Shown: positions 28,032 to 37,020, numbered from the stretch's first letter. The stretch is 64,000 nt of DNA from Geodermatophilus saharensis (GCF_900188205.1 NZ_FZOH01000006.1:186001-250000); one strand, 5' to 3'. Numbers and translations: made by a program. Notes: a model not told the origin generated them from the sequence alone.

Positions 28032-28826
28032 TCAGCGCAGGGGGGTGTCCGCGGCCGTCCGCACGGGGACGCCGGCCCGCGCCAGCGCCTGCTTGACGTC
28101 GCCGATGCGCAGCGTGCCGAAGTGGAAGACGCTCGCGGCGAGCACCGCGTCGGCGCCGGCCTCGACGGCGGGCGGGAAGTGCTCGACCGCGCCGGCGCCA
28201 CCGCTGGCGATGACCGGCACCGACACCTCGCGGCGGACCGCGCGGATCAGCTCGGTGTCGAAGCCGGCGCGGGTGCCGTCGGCGTCCATGGAGTTCAGCA
28301 GCACCTCCCCCACCCCCAGCTGCGCGGCCTGCACCACCCACTCGACGGCGTCGCGGCCGGTGCCGCGCCGCCCGCCGTGCGTGGTGATCTCGAAGCCGGA
28401 GTCGGTGACCGCGCCGTCGCGCACCCGGCGGGCGTCGAGGGAGAGCACGAGCACCTGGTTGCCGAAGCGGTCGGCGATCTCGCCGATGAGCTCCGGCCGG
28501 GCGACGGCGGCGGTGTTGACGGCGACCTTGTCCGCGCCGGCCCGCAGCAGCCGGTCGACGTCGTCGGCGCTGCGCACCCCGCCGCCGACGGTCAGCGGGA
28601 TGAACACGCTCTCGGCGGTGCGGCGGACGGCGTCGTAGGTGGTCTCGCGGTCCCCGGAGCTGGCGGTGATGTCGAGGAAGGTGAGCTCGTCGGCGCCCTC
28701 GGCGTCGTAGACGCGGGCCATCTCGACCGGGTCGCCGGCGTCGCGCAGGTCGACGAAGTTGACGCCCTTGACCACCCGGCCGGCGTCGACGTCCAGGCAC
28801 GGGATGACCCGCACGGCGAGGCTCAC
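28032..28826 (-). CDS. hisF: Imidazole glycerol phosphate synthase cyclase subunit
   Basis: Cyclase half of IGP synthase, 264 aa. With HisH it makes imidazole glycerol phosphate and AICAR. TIM-barrel catalytic Asps are in [15 protein letters not shown] and VLSLDARR; phosphate sites are [11 protein letters not shown] and [10 protein letters not shown]. The GTG at 28826 overlaps the ridA stop as GTGA. HisF and HisH are separated here by ridA, priA and a three-gene opposite-strand insert. Confidence 0.96.
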   Translation of the reverse strand: MSLAVRVIPCLDVDAGRVVKGVNFVDLRDAGDPVEMARVYDAEGADELTFLDITASSGDRETTYDAVRRTAESVFIPLTVGGGVRSADDVDRLLRAGADKVAVNTAAVARPELIGEIADRFGNQVLVLSLDARRVRDGAVTDSGFEITTHGGRRGTGRDAVEWVVQAAQLGVGEVLLNSMDADGTRAGFDTELIRAVRREVSVPVIASGGAGAVEHFPPAVEAGADAVLAASVFHFGTLRIGDVKQALARAGVPVRTAADTPLR

Positions 28827-29215
28827 GACCCGGCTCCCCGGACCGCGTCGGCCTCGAACTCGACCATCATGTCGGGGTGCAGCAGCGAGGCCACGCCGAT
28901 CATCGCGCTGGCCGGCCGGACGTCGCGGAAGACCTCGCCGTGCTCGCGCGCGACCTCCTCCCAGCGGGAGGTGTCGGTGACGTACACGCGGGTGCGGACG
29001 ACGTCGGCGGGGGTCAGCCCGGCGCTCGCCAGCGCGTCGACGAGCACCCCGAGGGCGACCCGCGCCTGGGCGCCGATGTCGCCGGGGTGCACGACGACGC
29101 CGTCGACGGTGGCGGTGCAGCCGCTGACCCAGGCCTGGTCCCCGACGACGACGATCCGGCTGTACCCGACGAACTCCTCCCACGGCCCGCCGGAGCCGAT
29201 GCGCTGCGCGGTCAC
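28823..29215 (-). CDS. RidA/YjgF-family protein
   Basis: 130-aa protein of the Rid family, which hydrolyses reactive enamine/imine intermediates released by PLP enzymes, or acts in related deaminations. Visible features are [18 protein letters not shown], the Arg-containing [13 protein letters not shown] and the C-terminal [17 protein letters not shown]. It sits between priA and hisF, with GTGA overlaps on both sides, a position also seen for Rid proteins in other actinobacterial his operons. A specific role in histidine synthesis is not shown. Confidence 0.85.
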   Translation of the reverse strand: MTAQRIGSGGPWEEFVGYSRIVVVGDQAWVSGCTATVDGVVVHPGDIGAQARVALGVLVDALASAGLTPADVVRTRVYVTDTSRWEEVAREHGEVFRDVRPASAMIGVASLLHPDMMVEFEADAVRGAGS

Positions 29216-29946
29216 GCCGCGGCCTCCCGGGTGACCGCGAGCGCCTCGGGGAGGGTGAAGGCGCCGGCGTAGAGGGCCTTGCCGACGATCGCGCCCTCGA
29301 CGCCGGCACCGGTCAGCCCGGCCAGGGCCCGGACGTCGTCGAGCGAGCTGACCCCGCCGGAGGCGACCACCGGTCTCGGCGTGGCGGCGCAGACGTCGCG
29401 CAGCAGGTCGAGGTTGGGGCCGCGCAGCGTGCCGTCCTTGGTGATGTCGGTGACCACGTAGCGGGCGCAGCCCTCGGCGTCGAGGCGGGCGAGGGTCTCG
29501 AACAGCTCGCCGCCCTCGCGGGTCCAGCCGCGGGCGGCCAGCCGGGTGCCGCGCACGTCGAGGCCGACGGCGATGCGGTCGCCGTGCTCGGCGATGGCGC
29601 GGGCGCACCACTCCGGGGACTCCAGCGCGGCGGTGCCGAGGTTGACCCGGCGGCAGCCGGTGGCGAGGGCGGCGGCCAGCGACTCGTCGTCGCGGATGCC
29701 GCCGGAGAGCTCGACGTCGACGTCGAGCGCGCCGACGACGCGGGCGAGCAGCTCGCGGTTGCTGCCGCGGCCGAAGGCGGCGTCGAGGTCGACCAGGTGC
29801 ACCCACTCGGCGCCGTCGCGCTGCCACTGCAGGGCGGCGTCGAGCGGGTCGCCGTAGGAGGTCTCGCTGCCGGCCTCCCCCTGCACGAGCCGGACGGCCT
29901 GGCCGTCGGCGACGTCGACGGCGGGGAGCAGCTGGAGGGTCGGCAC
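29212..29946 (-). CDS. priA: Bifunctional HisA/TrpF phosphoribosyl isomerase
   Basis: Amadori isomerase acting on both ProFAR (His) and phosphoribosyl anthranilate (Trp), 244 aa. Catalytic Asps are in [18 protein letters not shown] and [15 protein letters not shown]; further features are [28 protein letters not shown] and [13 protein letters not shown]. The last two match PriA rather than plain HisA. No trpF occurs in the trp cluster here, which supports dual function. The GTG at 29946 was chosen because TAGGCT lies 7 nt upstream; a longer in-frame extension has no family similarity. Confidence 0.94.
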   Translation of the reverse strand: MPTLQLLPAVDVADGQAVRLVQGEAGSETSYGDPLDAALQWQRDGAEWVHLVDLDAAFGRGSNRELLARVVGALDVDVELSGGIRDDESLAAALATGCRRVNLGTAALESPEWCARAIAEHGDRIAVGLDVRGTRLAARGWTREGGELFETLARLDAEGCARYVVTDITKDGTLRGPNLDLLRDVCAATPRPVVASGGVSSLDDVRALAGLTGAGVEGAIVGKALYAGAFTLPEALAVTREAAA

Positions 29947-29953
29947 GGCGTCC

Positions 29954-29959
29954 AGCCTA
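29954..29959 (-). promoter_or_regulatory. Putative -10 box (TAGGCT) of priA-ridA-hisF
   Basis: TAGGCT on the minus strand followed by 7 nt and the priA GTG. It gives this part of the his cluster its own leaderless promoter, consistent with its separation from hisH by opposite-strand genes. Confidence 0.55.
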
Positions 29960-29993
29960 GGGACCGCCCGCCGGCGACCCGTCCGGCCCACGG

Positions 29994-29999
29994 CAGGCT
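29994..29999 (+). promoter_or_regulatory. Putative -10 box (CAGGCT) of the nitroreductase gene
   Basis: CAGGCT, one base from TAGGCT, 6 nt before the GTG at 30006. It is divergent from the priA box, with 34 bp between the two hexamers. Confidence 0.35.
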
Positions 30000-30005
30000 G
30001 GGGAG

Positions 30006-30620
30006 GTGGAGTTCGCCGACGTCGTCCGCAGGCGCCGCATGGTGCGCGACTACGACCCCGACCGGCCGGTGCCGCCGGAGGTGCGCGAGCGGCTGCTCGA
30101 GCACGCGATCCGGGCGCCGTCGGCGGGGTTCACGCAGGGCTGGGCGTTCCTGGTGCTCGAGTCGGCGGCCGAGCGGGAGCTGTTCTGGTCGGTGACGGCC
30201 GCAGGCGGCGCTCCCGACGGGTGGCTGACCCGGATGCGGCGCGCGCCGCTGCTGGTCGTGCCGCTGTCGTCGAAGCAGGCCTACCTCGACCGCTACGCCG
30301 AGCCGGACAAGGGCTGGACCGACCGTGACGAGGCGCGGTGGCCGGTGCCGTACTGGGACGTCGACGCCGGGATGGCGGCGCTGCTGGTGCTGCTCACCGC
30401 CGTCGACGAGGGCCTGGGCGCCTGCCTGTTCGGCGTCCCGGCCGAGCGGGTGGACGCCTTCCGGGCGGCGTTCGGCGTCCCGGCGACCCACCGGCCGGTC
30501 GGCGTCGTCTCGGTCGGCTACCCCGGCGGGGAGGACCGGCGCTCGCCGTCCCTGCGGCGCGGCCGGCGGGGCCTCGACGAGGTGGTCCACCGCGGGCGCT
30601 GGTTGACTCCCGGCCCGTGA
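30006..30620 (+). CDS. Nitroreductase-family protein
   Basis: 204-aa flavin oxidoreductase-like protein. The FMN-binding start [20 protein letters not shown] is followed by [19 protein letters not shown] and the late [24 protein letters not shown], as in the family. Expected to use FMN and NAD(P)H; the substrate is unknown, and relatives reduce nitro compounds, quinones or flavins. Its TGA overlaps the SDR start as GTGA. It starts the opposite-strand insert within the his cluster. Confidence 0.88.
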   Translation: MEFADVVRRRRMVRDYDPDRPVPPEVRERLLEHAIRAPSAGFTQGWAFLVLESAAERELFWSVTAAGGAPDGWLTRMRRAPLLVVPLSSKQAYLDRYAEPDKGWTDRDEARWPVPYWDVDAGMAALLVLLTAVDEGLGACLFGVPAERVDAFRAAFGVPATHRPVGVVSVGYPGGEDRRSPSLRRGRRGLDEVVHRGRWLTPGP

Positions 30621-31372
30621 CCTCCTCGCGCGCGGTGCTGGTGACCGGTGGCTCCCGCGGCATCGGCCGGGCGATCGCCCGGGCCTTCGCCGCCCGCGGC
30701 GACCGGGTGGCCGTGCACTGGGGCGCCTCGCGCGAGCGGGCCGAGGCCGTGCTGGCCGAGCTGCCCGGGTCCGGTCACGTGCTGGTGCAGGCCGACATGG
30801 CCGACGCCGGGTCGGTGGGGGCCATGGTCGACGCCGCCGCCGACGCCCTCGGCGGGCTCGACGTGCTGGTCAACAACGCCGGGGTGTTCGTGGCCTCCCC
30901 GCCGCTGCGCTCCTCCTACGAGGAGTGGCAGCGGGTGTGGGAGCAGACGCTGGCGGTGAACCTGGTCGGGGCGGCCCACGCCACCTTCCGCGCGGTGCCG
31001 CACCTGCGGGCGGCCGGCGGCGGCGCGGTGGTCAACGTGTCCAGCCGCGGGGCGTTCCGCGGGGAGCCGGACAACCCGGCCTACGGCGCCTCGAAGGCGG
31101 GCCTGAACGCCTTCGCGCAGTCGATGGCGCTGGCGCTGGCGCCGCTGGGCATCTCGGTGACCGCCGTGGCGCCGGGCTTCGTGCAGACCGAGATGGCGCG
31201 GGAGGTGCTCGACGGCCCCGGCGGGGACGCCGTGCGCGCGCAGTCGCCGTTCGGGCGGGTGGCGCGGCCGGAGGAGGTGGCCTCGGCGGTGGTCTGGCTG
31301 GCCTCGCCGGAGGCGCGGTTCAGCACCGGCACGATCGTCGACGTCAACGGGGCGTCGTACCTGCGCAGCTGA
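30617..31372 (+). CDS. Short-chain dehydrogenase/reductase
   Basis: 251-aa classical SDR. The NAD(P) motif is TGGSRGIGRAI, then NNAG, catalytic Ser in VNVSSRG, the YGASK catalytic Tyr/Lys, and C-terminal STGTIVDVNGASYL. Predicted to oxidise or reduce an alcohol/ketone; FabG-like in form, but the substrate is unknown. Coupled to the nitroreductase by a GTGA overlap. The stop is followed at 8 nt by palindromic repeats. Confidence 0.92.
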   Translation: MTSSRAVLVTGGSRGIGRAIARAFAARGDRVAVHWGASRERAEAVLAELPGSGHVLVQADMADAGSVGAMVDAAADALGGLDVLVNNAGVFVASPPLRSSYEEWQRVWEQTLAVNLVGAAHATFRAVPHLRAAGGGAVVNVSSRGAFRGEPDNPAYGASKAGLNAFAQSMALALAPLGISVTAVAPGFVQTEMAREVLDGPGGDAVRAQSPFGRVARPEEVASAVVWLASPEARFSTGTIVDVNGASYLRS

Positions 31373-31378
31373 CCGGCG

Positions 31379-31433
31379 GGCACGTCCGCCGAAGTGCCCG
31401 GGTCCACCCGGCGGGCACGTCCGCGGAAGTGCC
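31379..31433. repeat. Two diverged copies of the 18-bp palindrome
   Basis: GCACGTCCGCCGAAGTGC (31380-31397) and GCACGTCCGCGGAAGTGC (31415-31432), 35 bp apart, each followed by CCGGGTCC. They relate to the array at 27929. A weaker third copy may follow near 31449. They lie just behind the SDR gene and in front of the next plus-strand gene. Confidence 0.85.
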
Positions 31434-31461
31434 CGGGTCCGTCCGGGGGGACACTCCGGGC

Positions 31462-32496
31462 ATGCCGACCGGTGCGCTCCCCCGCCGCGCCGGGCGCCGC
31501 ACCAACCTCGGCCTGCTGGCGCTGCTGACCGTCACGGGGGCCACCGGGCTGCTGGCCTTCGGCGTCGGCACGCCGCTGCCGGCCCGCGTGGTCGCCGCCG
31601 CGCACGGGGCCGCGGGCCTGGGCCTGCTGCTCCTGGTGCCGTGGAAGTCCGTCGTCGTCCGCCGCTCGTGGCACCGGACCCGCGGCCGCCGCGACCCCGC
31701 CGTCGCCTGGGCGCTCGCCGCGCTGACCGGGCTGACCGTCCTGACCGGCGTGGTGCACAGCGTCGCCGGCACGACGGTGGGCGGCGTCGGGGTGCTGCAG
31801 GTGCACGTGGCCGCGGGCATCGGCACCGGGCTGCTGGTGGTGCTGCACGCCGTCGGCAGCCGGCAGCGGCCGCGGCGCGGCGACGTCTCCCGGCGGGCGC
31901 TGCTGCAGGCCGGCGGCCTGGCGGCCGGCGCGCTGGCCCTGTGGGCCGGTGTGGAGGGCGGCCTGCGGCTGACCGGGGCGCCCGGCGGTCGGCGGCGGGC
32001 CACCGGCTCGCACGAGCGCGGCAGCGGCGACCCGGCGGCGATGCCGGTCACGCAGTGGTTCACCGACACCGTGCCGGACGACGACGGCAGCGCGCTCGCG
32101 CTGGTCGCCGGTGGCCGCACGGCGCGGCTGCACGCCGGCGACCTCGACCGCGGCGACACCCTCACCGCCGTCCTCGACTGCACCGGCGGCTGGTACGCCG
32201 AGCAGGAGTGGCGCGGGGTGCGGCTGGACCGGCTGCTCGCCGGACCGGACCTGCCCGACGGTGGCAGCGTCGACGTCGTCAGCGTGACCGGCTACCGGCG
32301 GCGGCTGCCCCTGGCCGACGCCGGCTCGCTGCTGCTGGCCACGCACTGCGCCGGCCGGCCGCTCTCGGCGGGGCACGGCGCGCCCGTGCGGCTGGTCGCC
32401 CCGGGCCGGCGCGGCTACTGGTGGGTCAAGTGGGTGGCGCGGGTGGAGGTCGTCGACGCGCCGTGGTGGGCGCAGCCGCCGGTCCCCCTCCAGTAG
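31462..32496 (+). CDS. Membrane cytochrome-b-like/molybdopterin oxidoreductase fusion
   Basis: 344 aa. Residues 1-140 hold four hydrophobic helices with histidines placed as in b-type cytochromes (AAAHGAAG, VVHSVAG, LQVHVAAG, VLHAVG). A further hydrophobic segment (about 140-165) preceded by SRRALLQ resembles a Tat-type signal anchor. The C-terminal half (about 190-335) is a sulfite-oxidase-type molybdopterin domain, with a possible Mo-ligand Cys in LDCTGGWYAEQEW and the end motif WWVKWVARVEVVD. It would couple an extracytoplasmic Mo site to membrane electron carriers, like YedYZ in one chain. The substrate is unknown. ATG at 31462. Confidence 0.82.
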   Translation: MPTGALPRRAGRRTNLGLLALLTVTGATGLLAFGVGTPLPARVVAAAHGAAGLGLLLLVPWKSVVVRRSWHRTRGRRDPAVAWALAALTGLTVLTGVVHSVAGTTVGGVGVLQVHVAAGIGTGLLVVLHAVGSRQRPRRGDVSRRALLQAGGLAAGALALWAGVEGGLRLTGAPGGRRRATGSHERGSGDPAAMPVTQWFTDTVPDDDGSALALVAGGRTARLHAGDLDRGDTLTAVLDCTGGWYAEQEWRGVRLDRLLAGPDLPDGGSVDVVSVTGYRRRLPLADAGSLLLATHCAGRPLSAGHGAPVRLVAPGRRGYWWVKWVARVEVVDAPWWAQPPVPLQ

Positions 32497-32511
32497 CCGC
32501 GCGCCGTCGGC

Positions 32512-33147
32512 TCAGAGGGTCGCCAGCCAGTTGGTGAGCAGCTGGGCGCCGGCGTCGCCGCTCTTCTCGGGGTGGAACTGGGTGGCCGACAGCGCGCCGT
32601 TCTCCACCCCGGCGACGAAGCGGTCGCCGTGCTCGGCCCAGGTGACCTTCGGGAGGGCGAGCGGCCCGGGGCGGCCCTCCTGACCGAGGGTGAACTCGCG
32701 GACGCCGTAGGAGTGCACGAAGTAGAAGCGCTCGTCGGCGAGCCCGTCGAACAGCACGGTGTCGCGGGGCACCTCGACGGTGTTCCAGCCCATGTGCGGC
32801 AGCACCGGCGCCTTCAGCTGCTCCACGGTGCCCGGCCACTCGCCGCAGCCCTCGGCGTCGTGGCCGTGCTCGACGCCGTGCTCGAAGAGGACCTGCATGC
32901 CCACGCAGATGCCCAGCACCGGGCGCCCGCCGGCCAGCCTGCGGCCGATGGTGCGCGGCCCGTCGACGGCGCGCAGCTCCTGCATGCAGTGCGCGAAGGC
33001 GCCGACCCCGGGGACGACGAGGCCGTCGGCGTCGAGCGCGGCCCGCTGGTCGGCGGTCACCGTGACGTCGGCGCCGACGCGGGACAGCGCCCGCTCGGCC
33101 GACCGCAGGTTGCCCGAGCCGTAGTCGAGGACGACCACCTTCTTCAC
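32512..33147 (-). CDS. hisH: Imidazole glycerol phosphate synthase amidotransferase subunit
   Basis: Glutaminase half of IGP synthase, 211 aa, supplying ammonia to HisF. Class I amidotransferase with nucleophile Cys in GICVGMQ, the His/Glu pair in TQFHPEKSG, and [10 protein letters not shown]. The GTG at 33147 was chosen since TACCGT lies 7 nt upstream and [13 protein letters not shown] is the normal start. It is isolated from hisB by pseudogene debris (33180-33743), so it probably relies on its own promoter. Confidence 0.95.
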   Translation of the reverse strand: MKKVVVLDYGSGNLRSAERALSRVGADVTVTADQRAALDADGLVVPGVGAFAHCMQELRAVDGPRTIGRRLAGGRPVLGICVGMQVLFEHGVEHGHDAEGCGEWPGTVEQLKAPVLPHMGWNTVEVPRDTVLFDGLADERFYFVHSYGVREFTLGQEGRPGPLALPKVTWAEHGDRFVAGVENGALSATQFHPEKSGDAGAQLLTNWLATL

Positions 33148-33154
33148 GCCTGCC

Positions 33155-33160
33155 ACGGTA
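33155..33160 (-). promoter_or_regulatory. Putative -10 box (TACCGT) of hisH
   Basis: TACCGT (TAnnnT) on the minus strand, 7 nt before the hisH GTG. Confidence 0.4.
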
Positions 33161-33458
33161 CCGAGCAGCGCGGGGAGGGCCGGCCGTGTTCCCACGGCAG
33201 CACGGGAAGCTCGGGCCACACCGCCTGCAGGGGGCGGCCTCGGCCTCGTGGACGTCGCGGGGCGCGGGACCGGCCGGGTTCGGCCGCACCACCGGGCCGA
33301 GCAGGTCGTCGAGGCCGTACGGGGAGTACACCCGCAGCCGACCGGCGGTGACGGTCACGCCCACCGCGCAGCAGACGCCGGCGAACGCGTCGACCGCCTC
33401 GGTGCACGTCCGGGAGGGCGCCGGCGCGGCGGTGCCGAACCGGTCGGCGTACCACAGC

Positions 33459-33523
33459 GGAAGGACCCTGCTGCCCCCACCGCTCGCGAGCTCGCAGCGG
33501 GCCCCTGCAGGAGGGCCGGGTCC
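33459..33523 (+). repeat. Dispersed hairpin repeat, copy C, inside the pseudogene
   Basis: A 65-bp copy: GGAAGGACCCTGCTGCC, core CCGCTCGCGAGCTCGCAGCGG, then GCCCCTGCAGGAGGG. It occupies the 66-nt space between pseudogene pieces 2 and 3, where the family has about 21-22 residues (the VEVRNQARVH region). Confidence 0.85.
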
Positions 33524-33598
33524 GCGGCGGATGACGGCGTCCTCGGCATCCCGGGAGGTGCCGGCGTCCCGGAAGAGGTCGGCGTCGCGGATGCCGGC

Positions 33599-33660
33599 AC
33601 GGCGCCCGTGCAGGGGCCCGGCCCGAGCCTGCGAGGGCTGGGTGGCACGGGGGTCCTTCG
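33599..33660 (-). repeat. Dispersed hairpin repeat, copy D, inverted, inside the pseudogene
   Basis: A 62-bp copy in opposite orientation. On the minus strand it reads GAAGGACCCCCGTGCC, a diverged core, then GGGCCCCTGCACGGGCGCC. Arms GGACCCCCGTGC and GCACGGGCGCC still pair. It occupies the 65-nt space between pseudogene pieces 1 and 2, where the family has about 22 residues (YLVAGCLFQAVWN region). Confidence 0.75.
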
Positions 33661-33740
33661 TCAGTCGGCGACCCCGAGGGACGGCGCCCGATCGAGCACC
33701 GTCGGGTCGCCGAGCACCAGGTCGAGCAGCCGGTCCTCGG

Positions 33741-33917
33741 TCAGATCAGCCGCAGGACGCCCGCGGCCGTCGCCAGGACCGCCGCGAGCAGCAGGATGAC
33801 GGCGAAGACCACCTGCGGGCCGGTGCGGCCCTTGGTGTCGTGGTCGGCCTTCCAGATGCTCCACGCCCCGCCCAGCAGGAACCCGCCGAACACGACGAGG
33901 ACGACGCCCGAGGTCAC
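33741..33917 (-). CDS. 58-aa two-helix membrane protein downstream of hisB
   Basis: GTG at 33915-33917 follows the hisB TAG without a gap. The protein starts VTSGVVLVVFGGFLLGGAWS, has a polar hinge KADHDTKGRTGPQ, and ends with a second hydrophobic helix FAVILLLAAVLATAAGVLRLI split from it by only a few residues. Two membrane segments (about 4-21 and 36-57). Its position directly after hisB suggests co-translation. Function unknown. Its TGA overlaps the first remnant of the pseudogene. Confidence 0.7.
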   Translation of the reverse strand: MTSGVVLVVFGGFLLGGAWSIWKADHDTKGRTGPQVVFAVILLLAAVLATAAGVLRLI

Positions 33918-34514
33918 CTACAGCGCGCCCTTGGTCGAGGGCACGTCGGACACCCGCGGGTCGATCGCGATCGCGGTGCGCAGCGCGCGGGCCAGCGCCT
34001 TGAACTGGCCCTCGACGATGTGGTGGGCGTCGCGGCCGGCGTAGAGCACCCGCACGTGCAGCGTGATCCGGGCGTTGAAGGCGAAGGACTCCAGGACGTG
34101 CTTCGTCAGCGACGTCGGGTAGTCCGGACCGATCACCGGCGTCATGGTCTCGGGCTCGGCGTGCACGAAGTACGGCCGGCCGGAGAGGTCGACGGCGGCC
34201 TGCACGAGCACCTCGTCCATGGGCACCGTGGCGTCGCCGTAGCGGGTGATGCCCCTCTTGTCGCCGAGCGCCTCGCCGAAGGCCTGCCCGAGCGCGATGG
34301 CGACGTCCTCGACGGTGTGGTGGGCGTCGATGTGCAGGTCGCCGTCGGCCTGCACCGTCAGGTCGATGCCGCTGTGCTTGGACAGCGCGGTGAGCATGTG
34401 GTCGTAGAAGCCGACGCCGGTGCTGACCGAGCTCTTCCCGGTGCCGTCGAGGTCGAGCTCGACGACGAGCTTGGTCTCGCTGGTCGCGCGCTCGACGCGT
34501 GCGGTGCGGGTCAT
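33918..34514 (-). CDS. hisB: Imidazoleglycerol-phosphate dehydratase
   Basis: Sixth step of histidine synthesis, 198 aa, Mn-dependent dehydration of IGP. Metal-binding motifs are [16 protein letters not shown] and [17 protein letters not shown], with [15 protein letters not shown] near the N-terminus. The monofunctional form lacks the phosphatase domain, as usual in actinobacteria. ATG at 34514, 5 nt from the hisC stop, so it is in the same transcript as hisDC. It ends in TAG at 33918, followed directly by the 58-aa membrane-protein gene. Confidence 0.96.
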   Translation of the reverse strand: MTRTARVERATSETKLVVELDLDGTGKSSVSTGVGFYDHMLTALSKHSGIDLTVQADGDLHIDAHHTVEDVAIALGQAFGEALGDKRGITRYGDATVPMDEVLVQAAVDLSGRPYFVHAEPETMTPVIGPDYPTSLTKHVLESFAFNARITLHVRVLYAGRDAHHIVEGQFKALARALRTAIAIDPRVSDVPSTKGAL

Positions 34515-34519
34515 GGCGC

Positions 34520-35623
34520 TCAGTCTCCCAGGCGGTGGTCGGCGGCGACCTCACCGAGGGCGGTGAGGAAGGCGTCGGTCTCGGCGGGCGTGCCGGCGGT
34601 GACCCGCAGCCAGCCGGGGATGCCGACGTCGCGGACGAGGACGTCGTGCTCGAGCAGCGCCTTCCAGGCGGCCGGGGCGTCGGCGAAGCGGCCGAACAGC
34701 ACGAAGTTGGCGTCGCTGGGCACGCTGGTCAGGCCGAGCGCCGGCAGCGCCGCGACGATGCGGTCCCGCTGCTCCTTGACGGCGTCGACGGTGGCCAGCA
34801 GGGCATCGGTGTGCGCCAGCGCCGCGCGCGCGGCGGCCTGCGTCAGCGACGACAGGTGGTAGGGCAGCCGGACCAGCTGGACGGCGTCGACGACGGCGGG
34901 GTCGGCGGCCAGGTAGCCCAGCCGCAGGCCGGCCATGCCGAAGGCCTTGCTCATCGTGCGGCTGACCACCAGCCGCGGCCGGCCGGGCAGCAGGCGCAGC
35001 GCCGACGGCGTGCCGGTGCGGGCGAACTCGGCGTAAGCCTCGTCGACGACGACCACGCCGTCGGTGGCCTCGTACAGCTCGGCGATCGTCTCCAGTGCCA
35101 CCGCCGTGCCGGTGGGGTTGTTCGGGCTGGTCACGAACACGACGTCGGGGCGGACCTCGCGCACCTGGGCGGCGGCGGCCGCGGCGTCGATCGTGAAGTC
35201 CTCGCGGCGGTGCCCGTCGACCCACGCCGTCCCGGTGCCCGCCGAGATGATCGGGTGCATCGAGTACGACGGCGTGAAACCCAGCGCCGTCCGCCCGGCA
35301 CCGCCGAAGGCCTGCAGCAGCTGCTGGAGCACCTCGTTGCTGCCGTTGGCCGCCCACACCTGCGCCGGGGCCACGCGCTCGCCGCCACGGCTGAGGTAGG
35401 CGGCGAGGTCGGCGCGCAGTGCGACGGCGTCGCGGTCGGGGTAGCGGTTGAGCTGCAGCGCCGCGTGTCCGAGGGCCGCCCCGAGGTCGGCGAGCAGCTC
35501 GGCCGGCAGCGGGTGCGGGTTCTCGTTGGTGTTGAGCCGGTGGGCGACCTGCAGCTGCGGGGCGCCGTAGGGCGTGCGGCCGCGCAGCTCCGGCCGCAGC
35601 GGGAGCTGGTCGATCGAGGTCAC
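34520..35623 (-). CDS. hisC: Histidinol-phosphate aminotransferase
   Basis: PLP aminotransferase, 367 aa, converting imidazole acetol phosphate to histidinol phosphate with glutamate. Features are LNTNENPHP at the N-terminus, [17 protein letters not shown], the PLP Lys in [17 protein letters not shown], and [14 protein letters not shown] near the end. The GTG at 35623 overlaps the hisD stop as GTGA. Confidence 0.96.
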   Translation of the reverse strand: MTSIDQLPLRPELRGRTPYGAPQLQVAHRLNTNENPHPLPAELLADLGAALGHAALQLNRYPDRDAVALRADLAAYLSRGGERVAPAQVWAANGSNEVLQQLLQAFGGAGRTALGFTPSYSMHPIISAGTGTAWVDGHRREDFTIDAAAAAAQVREVRPDVVFVTSPNNPTGTAVALETIAELYEATDGVVVVDEAYAEFARTGTPSALRLLPGRPRLVVSRTMSKAFGMAGLRLGYLAADPAVVDAVQLVRLPYHLSSLTQAAARAALAHTDALLATVDAVKEQRDRIVAALPALGLTSVPSDANFVLFGRFADAPAAWKALLEHDVLVRDVGIPGWLRVTAGTPAETDAFLTALGEVAADHRLGD

Positions 35624-36924
35624 GGCTTCTGCCGCACCCGGACGGCGGCCGCGTGGGCGGGCAGGTCCTCGGCGTGCGCGAGCGCGTCGACGTGCCCGGC
35701 CACCTCGGCGAGGGCCCGCTCGTCGTACTCGACGACGTGGACGCCGCGCAGGAACGACTGCACCGACAGGCCGCTGCTGTGCCGGGCGCAGCCGCCGGTG
35801 GGCAGCACGTGGTTGGAGCCGGCGATGTAGTCGCCCAGCGACACCGGCGACCAGGCACCGACGAACACCGCGCCGGCGTTGCGCACCCGCATCGCCACCG
35901 ACCGCGCCTCGCGGGTCTGGATCTCCAGGTGCTCGGCCGCGTAGGCGTCGACCACCGCGAGGCCGGCGTCGAGGTCGTCGACCAGGACGACGCCCGACTG
36001 GCTGCCCTCGAGCGCGGTGAGGATCCGGTCGGAGTGCTTGGTGGCCGCGACCTGGCCGGGCACCAGGTCGAGGACGGCGTCGGCGAGCTCCTCGCTGGTG
36101 GTGACCAGCACCGCGCCGGCCAGCGGGTCGTGCTCGGCCTGGCTGATCAGGTCGGCGGCGACGTGCACCGGGTCGGCGGTGTCGTCGGCGAGGATCGCGA
36201 CCTCGGTGGGGCCGGCCTCGGAGTCGATGCCGACCAGGCCGCGCAGCAGCCGCTTGGCCGCGGTGACGTAGACGTTGCCGGGGCCGGTGACCATGTCGAC
36301 CGGCTCGCAGGAGCCCGCGCCGTACCCGAAGACGGCGATGGCCTGCGCGCCGCCGACGGCGTGCACCTCGGTGACGCCGAGCAGCGCGCACGCGGCGAGG
36401 ACCCCGGGGTCGGGCAGGCCGCCGTGGTCGCGCTGCGGCGGGGAGGCGACGGCGATCGACTCGACGCCGGCGATCTGCGCCGGGACGACGTTCATCACCA
36501 CGCTCGACAGCAGCGGCGCGAGGCCGCCGGGGACGTAGAGGCCGACGCGGCGCACCGGCAGCCACCGCTCGGTCACGGTGCCGCCGCGGACGACCTGGGT
36601 GGTGACGTCGGTGCGCGCCTGGTCGGCGTGCACCCGCCGCACCCGGGCGATCGACTCCTCCAGCGCCGCCCGCACGTCGGGGGCCAGGCCGTCGAGCGCC
36701 GCCCGGATGGCCTCCGGCGGCACGGTGAAGTCCTCGGCGTCGACGCCGTCGAGGCGGGCGGTGATCTCGCGGACCGCCTGGGCGCCGCGGAGGCGGACGT
36801 CCTCGCACAGCGGGCGGACGGTGGCCAGGACCGAGTCGATGTCGGTGGCCGCGCGCGGCAGCAGGCCGGCCAGGTCGCGGACCCCGGGGAGCGCGGATCC
36901 GCGGAGGTCGATGCGGGAGAGCAC
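35620..36924 (-). CDS. hisD: Histidinol dehydrogenase
   Basis: Last two oxidations of histidine synthesis, histidinol to histidine with NAD; Zn enzyme of 434 aa. Visible motifs are [50 protein letters not shown] and [22 protein letters not shown] at 36924 with a GGAGG ribosome site 7 nt upstream. TACCCT at 36968-36973 (minus) is a plausible -10. First gene of the hisDCB unit, divergent from the LON-domain gene. Confidence 0.96.
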   Translation of the reverse strand: MLSRIDLRGSALPGVRDLAGLLPRAATDIDSVLATVRPLCEDVRLRGAQAVREITARLDGVDAEDFTVPPEAIRAALDGLAPDVRAALEESIARVRRVHADQARTDVTTQVVRGGTVTERWLPVRRVGLYVPGGLAPLLSSVVMNVVPAQIAGVESIAVASPPQRDHGGLPDPGVLAACALLGVTEVHAVGGAQAIAVFGYGAGSCEPVDMVTGPGNVYVTAAKRLLRGLVGIDSEAGPTEVAILADDTADPVHVAADLISQAEHDPLAGAVLVTTSEELADAVLDLVPGQVAATKHSDRILTALEGSQSGVVLVDDLDAGLAVVDAYAAEHLEIQTREARSVAMRVRNAGAVFVGAWSPVSLGDYIAGSNHVLPTGGCARHSSGLSVQSFLRGVHVVEYDERALAEVAGHVDALAHAEDLPAHAAAVRVRQKP

Positions 36925-36967
36925 GGGAGGGCCTCCGGGTGTGCGGCGCGGGGAGGGACGACCCCCC

Positions 36968-36973
36968 AGGGTA
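36968..36973 (-). promoter_or_regulatory. Putative -10 box (TACCCT) of hisDCB
   Basis: TACCCT on the minus strand in the 108-bp divergent gap, about 43 nt before the hisD GTG, leaving room for the visible GGAGG ribosome site. No clear -35. Confidence 0.35.
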
Positions 36974-37020
36974 GTGACCGCGGCGGACCGCGCCGGGAGC
37001 GCCCGGGGTCGCCGCCGCCG

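Larger units (their letters stand above)
33180..33743 (-). pseudogene. Broken nucleotidyltransferase-family gene (DUF925/PF06042 type)
   Basis: Four pieces of one protein remain in order on the minus strand. (1) 33664-33743 encodes LTEDRLLDLVLGDPTVLDRA then PSLGVAD and a stop. (2) 33524-33598 encodes AGIRDADLFRDAG then TSRDAEDAVIRR, in another frame. (3) About 33230-33457 encodes LWYADRFG through [18 protein letters not shown] to HEAEAA. (4) After a frameshift near 33230, [16 protein letters not shown]. These match the family pattern LDRLPALGLP, GVKDYDVFYF, WEAEDAVIRR, VHLWYESRFG, YAPNGLDDL. The segments between pieces 1-2 and 2-3 are missing and hairpin repeats D and C stand in their place. 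No function remains. Confidence 0.8.
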
